Shown here in pieces: positions 36,690-49,300 of a stretch of DNA of 64,000 nt. Numbering within the stretch: position 1 is the first letter of the stretch; the number at the start of each line of letters is the position of its first letter. The position numbers were made by a program, and so were the translations under genes. Origin of the DNA: Oryzias latipes (lineage: Eukaryota > Chordata > Actinopteri > Beloniformes > Adrianichthyidae); assembly GCF_002234675.1 (NCBI RefSeq), contig NC_019870.2:5092485-5156484 (forward strand). Reading direction: 5' to 3'. The notes beneath the pieces were generated by a model. It did not search any database, had not been told where the DNA came from, and was given only the letters and a program-made list of their open reading frames with translations.

Positions 36690-37720
36690 GTCCTAATAAG
36701 AAATAAAGACCATGTCGGTAGCAGGTAATTCTACCATTTGCTACAATGACAGCTTGACAGCGATGTCTAATGCTCTTCACTAGCCTCACGATCTTGTTCC
36801 AAGGAAATGCAATACACTCTCCAACAATGTAGTTCTGCAGTTTTGAAAGTGAGGTACAATCATCCAGTCTTTGCTTCAGCTGGTTCCAGACATGCTCTAT
36901 GGGGTTCAGGTCAGGGGTCATTGCTGGCAATACCATATGAGGCACTCTGACTTCCTGAAGTCCAGCTGTGACAATTCTGGTACCATGTTGCATCATCATC
37001 CATGAATGATTCGGAGTGTGCTGGTGGAATTCGGGGACGATAATGGTTACATGATGAAAGAATGTGCAAAGATCTACAAAAACTAAAATCGGTTATGCGG
37101 TGACTGGTGATGCCTGAAGATTGTCGCACCCCCTCCACCAAAGTAAAGCCAGGGGACCATGTTGACCTTAGAGTATCACTCACCTTACCCTCTCCACCAT
37201 TGCTGACGATCATCGTTTCTTAGATGACCCAACACTCGTCAATGAACAGGACAGTAGACCATTGCTGCATTGTCCATTGTCCAGTGTCTACTACAAACGT
37301 TCACAGCAGTGTCTTGGTGTCAGTGGAGTCACCTGCAACGGTTGTTTGGCATTCAAGTCAAAGCGGTGGAGTTGGTTGTGAATGGTTTGCCTGGAAACCC
37401 TAGTACCCCTCACATCTGGTAAACGGGCCTGGAGCTGAGCAGTGTTTGCTAAACCATGTCTGAATGCAGAGATCCTTAGGTTCTGGTCATCGTTGTGGTC
37501 CTGGGTCTGCCACAAACTCTGCCAGTAGTCCTGTATCTTGATGCAAGTCTCCTGATGACACTTTGAGACTCACCAAGTTCACCTGCCACATCTGACTCTC
37601 CCCTCCCAACCTGAAAGCGTGCTATGGGCAGGTGGCGACGCTGGTCTGTTAAGCAACGTTGTGTGTTCATGGCTTTTTGAATGAAGAATTTAGAACAACT
37701 TTTTGGCAAAATCAAGGTTT
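36690..37720 (-). pseudogene. Tc1/mariner transposase relic
   Basis: Broken into several frames on the minus strand. The N-terminal part (about 37663-37480) has the helix-turn-helix GESDVAGELGESQSVIRRLASRYR followed by a GRPR hook. The next piece (37515-37291) has ISAFRHGLANTAQLQARL and VSRQTIHNQLH. A decayed middle retains VLFIDEC. The C-terminal piece (36999-36690) has the catalytic-region signature MTPDLNPIEHVWNQLKQRL and IRHRCQAVIVANG. At least two frameshifts and several stops interrupt it, so it is inactive. Confidence 0.88.
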
Positions 37721-37947
37721 TTCTTTTAGAGGTTTTTGGTTTTGGTTCCAATAAGTGAGACACACTGTACACAGTGAGACCATTATGTGGAAAATACTGA
37801 ATGTGGTGTGTTTATCATACCAATATTAATACCTCCCTATCCCGAAAGTCTGTGAAATGAAACAAACACTATGTGTACAACAATTACTGAGTTTTTCCAC
37901 AGTATTCATAACTTATTTTAAGTAGTATATTTCATGCCTTTTAAAAA

Positions 37948-38011
37948 GGTAGAGGTACGATTCTCAGTTCGGTGACACAGAGCTTGGGTTCAGATCCCAG
38001 AGAGGACACCA
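37948..38011 (+). other. tRNA-like sequence ending in CCA
   Basis: A T-arm of canonical geometry (TTGGG, loop TTCAGAT, CCCAG) is followed by exactly 7+1 bases and CCA. Upstream, GGTACGATTCTCAGTTCGG resembles the D and anticodon region of proline tRNA. The 5' acceptor strand is missing, so this is not a functional tRNA gene. It abuts the probable LTR. Confidence 0.45.
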
Positions 38012-38014
38012 ATT

Positions 38015-38415
38015 TGTTACAATTGGCTATTGACAATGACAAATAAGAGGGGAGACGAAGCCGGTTTTTTGAACTCGAAGTACTTTTAATATGTTTAAAG
38101 AAGAACCAACAACAAAAATAACAGAAAGCATGAAGACGTATTATTGCATGTGTGTCTGGGGATAAAATGTATGTTTGTAAATTAGATTAAACAAATGGAA
38201 CTAAACAGATGAGTGCCTGCAGAGGAGTAGATTAAAAGACACAAATCTGCAGCAGGGGATCTGGATGTGGCAGGAAGCCCCAGAGAAAGAGTCACCTCAA
38301 GAGCTCCTACGGCAGATCTTTTATCTCTGTCCTCTGACTGTCAAACACCTTCACCTGTGCAGGAAGAGGAGAAAAGGGGCAAACAAACACACTAACAAAG
38401 CCCAGGCCCGTAACA
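38015..38415 (-). mobile_element. Probable solo LTR with adjacent primer-binding-like site
   Basis: Read on the minus strand, a 401-bp block begins TGTTACGG and ends TTGTAACA (TG..CA ends with 6-bp inverted termini). After AAT comes TGGTGTCCTCTCTGGGAT, a plausible tRNA primer-binding site. An AGATAAAAG TATA-like motif is inside. No gag/pol frame follows, so this is either a solo LTR with a stub or a badly truncated element. Target duplications were not found. Confidence 0.5.
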
Positions 38416-39889
38416 TGTAGTTCTGAAATGTACACAATTGAAATTCAACACACTGCTGCAGCATTTCAAGCTTTGCGTCAAACCCCACTCAAGCAAAACA
38501 ACCTGCAATTTACTAACTGGGATGTTTTAAACTTTTTGCATTGTGTTCATTTGGATTGTCTTTGCACAACAAAAAATGAGTTTGATGATCTGAATCCTTG
38601 TACCATTTTGCTCTTATCTGACAATTCCAAATCATTTTTGTATGACTTATAAAGGAAAAAAGTCAAAAGACTTCTATCCATAGGGATGCCATGATTCATT
38701 TTCGGAATGATTTGGTTCAATGGCGAAAAACATTCAGTTCAGTTTTACACCGAGAACTTTGGCGTTTCTAATGTTTACCCAATCAAGCCATGAAACAGTA
38801 AAATATTACACCCTATACTCAAAGACATTGGTTTGACACTAAGATTTAGGTTGCAGTAACTATGCTGTTTACAATTCTGAATTGCAAGCAGTGGGACATT
38901 AGGGAGATAAAGACACATCTGTTATAAATAGAAATCTATATGTTTTGCTTTGATAAGTATATCATGTTAAGTGGACTTACTCTCCAATAAAGAGACCCTG
39001 TGACTAATACTTTGCTTTTCATTTAGCATTAGTGGTAAAAATGTAGGTCCACAACCGTTTGATGACTAGTAAACTACAACTCGTAACTCTACATTAAAGT
39101 AATTGAGGTCAATATTATGAAAGAACACAGAGGCATCAGGGAGGACCCTGAGGGCAGAGAAGCAGGCATGACATTTCCCCTGCCTCACACTAATCTGACT
39201 GCAATTACAGTAAACACTTGGCTGCAAATGGGTCATCAACTTCCTTCACATGAATGTGTATTTGGCTTTAGATGCTGCAGTGTGATCCAGTAATGACAGT
39301 TTTCATATTTGCAGCTCTAAGCAGTCAGGGGGCAGCTGTTCTGTTCCCAGAGTGAAAATCCACTCGTCACACAGGAAATGTTTGCGTTTCCAGAGGCATC
39401 AACTGATTGTTGTTTGGGATAATTATTAGATGAACTGAAATGTTGGTGTAAACTGAGAAAAAAGTACAACATAAACACCCACTGTATTCAACATAGTGAC
39501 TAACTTGGAGAGTTAAAATCTTTAACAACAGAAAACCCTGGTAAAGGGTCAACTCTATCATCTGTGCCAACATGAGCAGGGACGTCACAAGGGCTGTTCT
39601 TCATGAACTCACAAGTTTCACTTCTGTAAACTTGAGTGGTTGAACAGCTATGAACAATCTCTTTTTTTATTTAAACACTAATTGTGTATTCACTGTGTTG
39701 AATACACAATTTTGACCCGAACACAATATGAGAGTTCAGATGATGACACAAATGGCTCATAAAAGCTCTTGAAACAGACAACAGACAAATTTAAGCAGGG
39801 AGTCTATTTTAGCAAAAAGCGACTTGATGCTTTTGATGAAACTTTTGTTCATTTTAGTACATTTTTACACTCAATGTATTTTTATACAC

Positions 39890-40258
39890 TCAACGATTAT
39901 GTCGTTTTCAGGGAAAATTAAAAAATCTGTGTCGTTTTCTAGGACATCATTTCTGCAAAGCGGCATTGGAATGTCGTATCTGAGTTGTGGGGGGAACCGC
40001 TGGAACTGTTGTTGGCACAGAAAAACCCAACCCCTTTACCCTCCCCGTCGCTCAGAGTAGGGAGCTTTTGACCCAGCCTTTTTTTCAAATGACTTTTTTC
40101 ATTTGCTTTTGGTTCACAATGATTTTAATAAAAATAAAAAAATACTCAGAAATGGAATTATGAGATTGTTTTTTTTTATGTGTCCACCATCATCAGAAAA
40201 ATGCACAAGAACAAGGTAAAATCACCAAAAACATGATTCTCATTGGAGTGGGTCTTTA
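39890..40258 (+). repeat. TTAA-family element, copy 6
   Basis: Has the shared CGTTTTCTAGGACATCATTTCTGCA block at 39930, the AAAATACTCAGAAATGGAATTATGAG block and the terminal CATTGGAGTGGGTCTTTAA at 40240-40258. The P2X7-like core is deleted and the left end is unclear. Confidence 0.65.
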
Positions 40259-42681
40259 ACACAACGACCTTCAAACCCTTGACCTTTCAAGAGCTTTCAT
40301 CAAAATAAAAGTTGCTTTTGGGTAATAGCAACATAGTAATACACCACTGCTCCTTCAGGTCAAATATGCATCTTCAAATACGACACAGGTGAAAAAACCA
40401 AAGAGTAGATCTGATGCAAATTTGTGCTGCCGAGCTGACGGATGAGAGCAAAGACAACAGCGGAAGGATGTCTTTCCCAGCTTTGTATCCTGTGCTCTGC
40501 TGACAGAGGCTGGATTTTAGGAGCTGAACCCTTGGAAATCAGATTAGTGAGAAGCCAAGAATTACCACCACCACCCCTTTGGTCACCAGACCGACCTTTT
40601 ATTTAGAGATGAACTTTCTGCAGATGTTAGATGCCTGTAATAACAAATACAAATAAAAGCAAGCACATTTTGCGCAAATCCAACAAATAAACTGATCATA
40701 AATCATCCCAGACTGTTGGAAAAGTCTCCTGGAAAGCATCTTTCTCTAATTTCTGACAGGAAGGCCATGCAGTCTGAACATTTTTGGGCGTAGACGGTGG
40801 AACTGGCTGCAGCCACAGCCAGACGCCACCATAGCCTGTTATCTACCGTCTGTAATTAAGGCCTTTTGAGATTTTTATCCTCTGTGTCCCACTTTCCTGC
40901 TCTTTTCTTCTGCAGCTCACTCTAAAAATACCAAATGGCAAAGGATCACCTCATCAATTTCTTCCGTACGTAGAGATGAGAAACAAAGAAACGCTGTCTC
41001 TAAATTACAGTAAAACTGTTTCCACACTCTTACAGCCCCCCACCCCCACTCTGAAAAACAGGAAGTCTTCCTAGTCAGGAGAAATATTGGCCAAGCGCTT
41101 TACCTACCCTCTGGTTTCCTGACAAAGTTAGGAGGAAACTCATAAAAGTGGTGACTTCAGCACATATTTGTGCCTCTCCACTGAGCCACGGCCACATCTA
41201 TGCCTCTCACAGAAGCAGGCAAAGATTAACTTTGGACAGGGAAAAAGTCTGCTTGTGTTTGTTCAAGTCAGCAGGGAAACACTTGTCATCATGAAGTGTC
41301 ACATCAGGGGTTCGTCAGCTCCACGATTCAGCTGATTTGACCCATTCTGTGTCAAACTGTCTCCTCTCTTCAGTGGGATGAGTTCTGCTCTTACTTTTTA
41401 AGGCCTCTCACACACTCTGCACCGCACTCCCTGCTTTTGTAGAATGCCATGCTGCAGACTCAGCAAAAGCTTCCCGGATCACATGGCAGAGTGCAACAGT
41501 TCAAAACTTCCTGTATATTGAGCAAGAACTGCGTTAGACAGTCCTAAAGAAAAATGCACTTTAACATAAAGGAAAGCTTTAATTTGAAAGTATGCAGCAA
41601 AGCATGTGAGGCATTTACACACATTTTCAACTTCAGCAAAAACAAGTTAGAGTTTTGTTTGAGCTCTTTTGAATTTCAGCTCTCAATGTTGTCACCTTGT
41701 GGTCAAGGGTTTACACTGCAGCACAATTTTATCTGCAACCTGAAGCCCCACAGCCACATGTGGCTCTATTACCCCTCCATTCTGGCACTCTATCTAGTTA
41801 AATAATATGAACATGTTTTAAATTTGAAAAAGTAGTGTTTAAAAAATAACGTTTTTTAAATAGCAAATTACATCCGACTACCTACCAACAATTACATTTG
41901 CTGAATTGAGATGATCCTGTGTAAGAAGTCATGTATATCTCTGTAGAAAAGGTATATACTATTTTGAATAAAAAAAAGCCCATCTTTATGTTTTATTTGT
42001 GGAAAAAAAACTATTTCTGGGTGAGTTGGGGGTGCCATATCTCTTTAAGCCCCTAAAATGCTTATAAAATCATGCTATCAGCATACCACATCAGCTATCC
42101 ATACATCTGTCCTCTCCTTTGATCTATTTGATATGTCTTATATGTTTTGTGTTGAATCCTCTTCCTGACCGGCACAAGCAAGACACTAGTTTGTTTCTGT
42201 TGGGGCTGCATTCATCTTCAATTTATTTCATCTATTTGTCCATCTGTCCACTCTTATGTTTTGTTTCCTTTATAATATATATTTCTCTGTTTGTTTTTTT
42301 GTGGGTTCGGAAAAAAGTTTATTCAGTTAATTTTGGATTTTTGCGAGGCATTACAGTTGGGGGGAGCAATCACAGCACTTGCCTTGCCCATGCCCCTATA
42401 TGTGGTCTTGATTAGAGCTGACCTGCAGACCCCTGGTCTAACCTTTTACAGTATGTTTTGAATGCAGACATGAAAATGCATGAAAAGTTGAATCACAGTA
42501 GTATATATTTTTTTCTTTTATTTTGAAAACAAAATCTAGTAAATTCCAATGTGTTACAGTGGAGGAAAAGAAGAATGTTTATTATCTTAGACTCAAGGTC
42601 AATTTGCCACTATACACCCAAAACAAATAAAATTAAAATTAAAATCATTCATGATATAACAAGTAAAAAAAAACAGATATC

Positions 42682-42746
42682 TAAAATGACCAAGTATCAA
42701 AGAATAATCTGTTTAAAATGACCAAGTATCAAAGAATAATCTGTTT
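42682..42746. repeat. Two-copy 32-bp direct duplication
   Basis: The unit TAAAATGACCAAGTATCAAA.. is repeated head to tail with period 32 and no mismatch, so it is a recent slippage or duplication. Confidence 0.9.
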
Positions 42747-42854
42747 AAATATTTGCTGTCCTTTCCCTAGCACAGTATGGTTGCCCAATCTTGGAAAAGC
42801 AAGCATTTACAAATGCTCAGATTAGAGAGCGTCTATGCAACTTAGAAATGACTG

Positions 42855-42960
42855 TTTTTTTTGTTTTTAATTTAACCTTTATTTGTCCAGGTAAGACAGA
42901 TTAAGAGCAGTATTCTTATTTTCAACTGTGGCTTGGTTAGACCTTTTGAGAGAGGGAAAG
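42855..42960. repeat. LINE-tail-like repeat fragment
   Basis: The string TTTAACCTTTATTTGTCCAGGTAAG plus CAGATTAAGAGCAGTATTCTTATTT is a common vertebrate interspersed-repeat signature. It is truncated here. Confidence 0.45.
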
Positions 42961-43354
42961 AAGAAAAAAATATTTAAAAAAAAAAAAGTTGTTCAAATGT
43001 TTAGTTTAAGCTTGTTTTTGCAGTATTTGTTTCTTTAGGTTTGCTGCAAATAAAAAAAGATTTTGAATTATTAACTTTAAATACACTCAATTGAATTCTA
43101 TTCTTCAGTCTTCCTATATTTGTTTGTTTCCACCAATGACACAGTAAGACATAAATTAGAAAATTAAATCGTAACCTATTCTGTCAATATAAAAAAAACA
43201 ATATTACTATTCAGTTTTTCCAGACTTCTAATCAATAATCCTGAATCTGAAATCTAAATGATTGATTGTTAGCAATGTAGGTGGACAATCATTAACCAAA
43301 AGCTATGTGAACAGACTACATAGAGCAGGACTCTGTTTGTCCCTTCAAAGATTC

Positions 43355-46300
43355 ATGATGAGAATCGAGGTCGCGCTTCAGCTGGGCTTCTGCAGTCTAT
43401 GTCTACTTCTGGGATTCTTTAGAGGAGGAGCGTACGTTTGTGCCACCAGCAGCAAAAATCCTTTTTTTCTTCTTCTGTTTTATCATCTCAGAACGTAAAA
43501 TGTGCTTCTCGCAGGGCTGTAGAGATTCCTGACCCACCACCTATTAACTGTGTCTGGAGCCGCTGGTCAGAGTGGACGACTTGTGATCCCTGCACAAAGA
43601 TCAGAGTACGTCTATGAAGTCTGCTTCCACAACCCAAGGCAACAAAATCTAATTTCCCAGTTGATATTATTACTGTTTGAGACCCTTTCTTTTAGCTTTA
43701 TGAAAAGATTTTTGACATAGCTACAAAGTGATGCAATGTAAATATTCACTTTCAAACCAACAGTTTGATTCTTTTTCTACTTTTTTGGTTACGTGCTGTA
43801 ATTATAAATGGTTAATTTAGCTTTTTTTTCTATATATTCTTGTTTAACCTCAGCCTCAGTTTTTTTCATTAATTGTTAGCAAATAAAGCTCCTCTGTGGG
43901 CTGGTTCATCTTCTTAAAAGACTTAAAACACATTTTTAGGAAATTATCCTTTCTATTCAGAGTCCGACTTCTAACGAGACGGCATTCAAAGCACAGTCAG
44001 ATTAAATAAACTGAAATAAATTAAAAATAAATAAACACAAAACTCAAAAACTGTAACTTTTAAAATAAGTAAATATCATAATTTTATGCTATATTTTTTA
44101 TTTTAATGTCAAATAATGACAGGTTTTACCTGATTTGAACATCACTTTGTCTAGTTTATCACACCTAAATGTCTTCTTTCTGGTTTTCGGCTTCTCTCTC
44201 TACGGCTTGAATCCTGTTTATAAAAAGCTGCATCTTTATTTTCTTGAATGCATATCATTTTGGGGGGAGATTGCACAGCATCGTGTTTGTTTTTTGATCC
44301 CCTCAGAGGCGTTCTCGGGCCATAGAAGTGTTTGGCCAGTTTAGGGGTGATGCTTGCCAGGGATCAATAGGTGAAAGTACGGCTTGCACAACATCTGAGG
44401 CGTGCGTGAACCCGACTGCCATCCCTTGCTCAGACATTGAGTTCGAGTGTGAATCAAGTACTGCAGCCTCACATCCCATCTGCAACATTCTGCAGCTTTT
44501 ATGTTCAAGGTTTTAAGCATCATGTATTTTTTTTAAAGGAAAATGTATCAAGAAAAGGTTAATGTGCAATGGGGACTATGACTGTGAGGATGGATCAGAT
44601 GAAGACTGCGACCCTGTGCGGAAACCCTGTGGTCAAACAGTTCTCATTAACAATGAACAAGGCAGGACAGCAGGATATGGGTAAGAGCAGCTGAAACATT
44701 TTCACACAAATGCAGCCTAACCAACTCATTTTCAAAAGACCCATTCATATTTAAAAAAAAAAAAAAATGCTCACCCTTCTGTTCACTGTCACGCTCCTGA
44801 AAGTGTCACACAGTTGCATGATCTGCTCTTGTGGGGGCAGTATTGCCACAAATTGGCTCTGAATTTTAAAACGAGGACTGAAAAGGAAAGCTTATGAGTT
44901 CTGCAAGTCCTCCGACTACCATATATTGAAAAACACATTGATCTCCTGTCTGCACCTTCACTCATAAGACATTTTTATGGGGTAAAATTTTGATCAGCTT
45001 AAAGTTAAGGAAAATCAGATTGTAAATTAGAAAAAAAAAGGGAATATTAAAAAAATATTTTTCACTCTAAGGTACACATTGTAAACTTGAAGGAATTATT
45101 GAAAATGTGAAAAATAAAATTGTAAATTAGAAAAAGGAATTGTGTAAACTTAAAAGAAAAATGGATTTTTTTAATTTATACATTTATTTATTTATTTATT
45201 CATTCATTTTCAATAATACCTTCAAGTTTACAATGCATACTTTCGAGTCTAAAACAGTCATTACATTTTTTTCTGTTTTTTCGTTTACTTTAAGCTGATT
45301 CGAATTTGACCCTACATTGTTTTCCCTCCCACATTAGCACTTCTTCGGATTTATTTAATCTGTTTGATTAACTTTTTCCAAAATGCACAGTACCTACCTA
45401 CCTTCCTAAACAAAAAGAAAAGGGGGTTTGGTCTGATGTTGACCAAACATTTGACTCTGAATGCACCAGATGAGACTGAAGAGAGAGTCCAAGGTTGGCA
45501 TTATTGATGTGGTGCATACTGTACGCGTCCACAAAAATCATATCTTGTAATTGAAAATAATTTTGTAACCCCAAAAAAACAAAATCATCATTACAATTGC
45601 TATTATTTTCCATCAGGCTTCAAACGGGCACTTCAAGTTTTCCCACCTTAATACTTATTTCGTCAAATGCACAAGAAAAGTGATGACAAATGCAGAATCA
45701 AATACTAGTTTCGAAGCAGCACAATTTTAATTAGTATGTCTCTTCCTTCTTTACTCGCTGCTACTGAGAGAGAACTGGTTAGTTTATATTCCTCATGCTC
45801 AACTGATCTGAGGGTGAACACACATACAAATAATAAGGTCCTCCACCAAAAACAAAACAATATGCGGGTCCTGCCAGAAAACGTGGAAATAGTTTCTAGA
45901 AGTCTAATGATACCATTGACGTTGAACAGGCTTGGTAAACGTGTTAACATTACCATCATCAAGTTCAGCCTCAATGTTTACCGTTCAGAGTAAACTCACT
46001 CAGATTTTCCTAAAAAGTTTTCTACAAGTTCTCTTTTATTAGCTGTCTAATAATGAAAAGTCACATCCTTGTTTTCCAGCTCTGTTTGCGCTATTATTGC
46101 TGCACAGCAGTGAGCTGGCATACATGTATTGCCCTTTCCAATATGGCATTCAACTTTCCATGTTGAAGTGCAGCGACTAGCCTATCTATACAACTCATTG
46201 GCTGTGGAGGTCTATTCAGTACCCAGTCCTCTTCCACAGAGAACATAAACATATAACTCATTGGGCAATCCAACATGCAAAGTACAGAGTCTGAAACCAG

Positions 46301-49300
46301 AAGGGAAATTCAACAATATGAGGTGGAACAGGCTTTGAGCGAGATCAAAAACCTTGGAATAAGTCACTAGAAATACTGACTGAGCGGGTAAATATGTGGC
46401 TCACCAAAGGTTAAATACTGAACCTGGCAGTTGAGAATGATCAGCCTGATTTAAAGGGAGAAGAGTGGCGATTACCAAAATAAGAGCACCATGCAACAGC
46501 TCTCTGGGTTTGTCATTCATTATCGTCAAAACTCTACCGAGTTACATCTTGGTAGATAAACCGTAAACTCAGCCCAGATCCTTTCACTGGTTTCCACAGT
46601 CTTGTAGAGCCACAATCTTATTTACTGACAACTGTTTTGTTTGAAAAAAGTGTTACTGCTTGGCATTTAACGTTTGAAGTCACAATGGAGCGATGCTGCA
46701 AGTGCTCTGAATGTTCGTTGTTTAACTTTTGAATCAGTCACTTCTACCTTTATACACCAGGATCAACATTTTGGGTGCTAATCCTCGAATGAACCCCTTC
46801 AACAATGACTACTTTAATGGGAGGTGTGACCGTGTCAGAAATCCAAACAAAGGGAATTATGACAGGCTTCCTTGGAACGTCGGTGTCCTCAATTATGAGG
46901 TAGGATTTTACTCATTTCAGAAGGTCAAACTGGACAGATGAAGGATTCTGACGTGCTACTGAATTCCTTCTGCTCCTCCAGACTCTGGTGGAGGAGACCG
47001 TCTCCAGAGAAATCTACGAGAACACGCACAGCCTTCTGAAGACCATGATACAGGATAAGACGTTTAAACTTGATGCAGGGTTCAACGTAAAACTTAGCCC
47101 ATCTGAACCATCTATGTCCAATCTGTCTGGAACTATTGGAGCAGACCTTGGATTTTCAAGGCAAAACATGCTGAAGGAGGTCACGGAATACACCACCATA
47201 AAGGTAGGTACCATCCAACACTTATAGAAAGTTCCCTGAGATTTCACCTTTAACAGCAAAACCAAGAACAATTAAATATTCCATTCTTCCATCATATTCT
47301 CAGAACAAGAGCTTTATGAGAGTAAAAGGCAGAGTGCAGATGAGCACCTACAGGATGCGCTCCCGTGAGCTCCAACTCGCAGATGAATTCCTGAAACATG
47401 TCCAGTCTTTGCCTGTTGAGTATGAAAAGGGTATTTACTTTGCCTTCCTGGAGGACTATGGAACCCACTACACGAAAAATGGAAAGTCAGGTGGTGAATA
47501 CGACTTAGTCTATGTTCTAAACCAGGATACCATCAAGACAAAACGTATGTGCACCAGAAACGGATCTCTTTGTGGGTATATGTTACCCGAAAACTTATAT
47601 TTTTTGTATGTTTCTTGCAGAAATTACAGAGCGAACCCTTCAACAGTGCATCAAAGCAGGCATTACAGCAGATTTTGGGGTCCCAGGGGTCGATGTTTCA
47701 GGTCACGTAAAACCTGAGGGATGCGACAACCCCAAGGAAATAACACAAGGTTAGCCTGATATAATCAGTCATAATTCTCGTTTTTATCTGTATTGTCATC
47801 ATTTACTTAGACTTTACACACAGACTAGAGTGAAAATAGACGATTGAGTGGACTTGATTGAAGTAGTAGAGAATTTTAATATTTTTCGCAGCTTCATCTG
47901 GTAAATTTAAAAAGAAAAAAATGTCCGCTGCCCAAAATCTAGCTCACTTGGGGGCGGTATCATCTGACCAAAATAAAAAAAATAAAACCACAAAAAAGTG
48001 TTTAGTCCTGCGAATCGCCAAACACTATGTTGTATTAAATACCTGTATCTTCTCACGGCTGTCTTTAACCTCTCAGACAATTCCCGATTGTTGTGATTCT
48101 TCTTTTGCACTGTGGACTGTTTTTTGCCCCCCGCCATGAAATGCACAAGTAAAAAAATAGTTCAGTTTTATACCCTCAATTAAATAGACACCCGTAGTTC
48201 TCAAGTAAGCCGCACCACGCTTCAGATGAGCTTTCACATTTTGCCATCGAACCTTGGTGCGAATCAAACCTGATAGTTTGAATGTGCATTAAAACCTACA
48301 TGCAGGAGGTGTTTTATCTTTGAGTTCCCAGCGTCTCCTTCGTATCTCGCTGTTCAGCAGTGCAAGGGGAATCTGCGGTGGACCGAGCCAAGAACTGACA
48401 TGTTCCGATGTCCATCATCCCCTCTGTTCAGCTTGCAGCAGGACATGAATCAGGAGGAGACGAAAAAAGACAATTTTAGTTACATAGAAAACACCCTAAA
48501 CTCCCTGCTCCGCTCCATTCTGATGCATCCAAATGTTGGTTTTCCCAGTCTTAGCTGGGATCTGGCACAAAACTGTAACTCCAATATTGCTCTACCTTTT
48601 TGTTGTACCGCTAACGTTGGGTTGGGGGTGTGAGGGGCTGCATGCCAGCAGGAGACAGTGTAAACAGAGAGCTCTCAGCAGTGGGGAGGAGGAGGGAGTC
48701 AGGGTTACTTTGCATCAACAGCCCTTTCCACAACTCAGACAGGAATTTCTAATGAACTCCTGCAGAAACAATGTTCTAGAAAATGACAGTATTTCTAAAT
48801 TTCGGCTTAAAATTATTTAATCATAAATAAAAAACCACAAGGAACGCTTTGAAAATAGATCAAAAGATGATCAGAGTGGAACTTTGAATGTAGTAACAGA
48901 AGGTAGTGGTTAGTCTTAACAAATGGTTGCCAAAGACTCACTCAAGTCAGTGAGTGCTGCAGATTTTAAAGCTCATTTGCTTCAGTACTGCAACTGAATT
49001 ACATTAGTCTCTGATAAAAAAAATGAAAATTTCAACATGAAGTCAGGAGAGCTGCTGGATTTTCAAAATAAGACCCATTACCCTTGTTTAAACTCATGAT
49101 CTTGCTAGTCCCGCCAATTGTAGATCCATCGCACTTGCCAGGTTCATGAAACGTAATGTTTTGCTGCTGGGACCACATGTTTTAATCACTCTCAATGTTT
49201 TCAAGGGGTTGAGTTATTTTTTAATTTTCCAATGAGAATATTGTAAACATGTAAATGAGTTAAATTAATGGGCTTCTCGCATTTTTGTTTTACAGCTGAC

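Larger units (their letters stand above)
36151..43354. other. dab2-c9 intergenic region
   Basis: The two genes are divergent (dab2 minus, c9 plus). Apart from the Tc1 relic, LTR, copy 6 of the TTAA family and small repeats, the stretch 40.3-41.8 kb has more balanced base composition and no recognised repeat, so it may hold regulatory DNA. No coding exon was found. Confidence 0.55.

Noticed and set aside
37948-38011. Functional tRNA gene
   Set aside because: The 5' acceptor strand and part of the D-arm are missing, and CCA is encoded, which is unusual for a eukaryotic tRNA gene.
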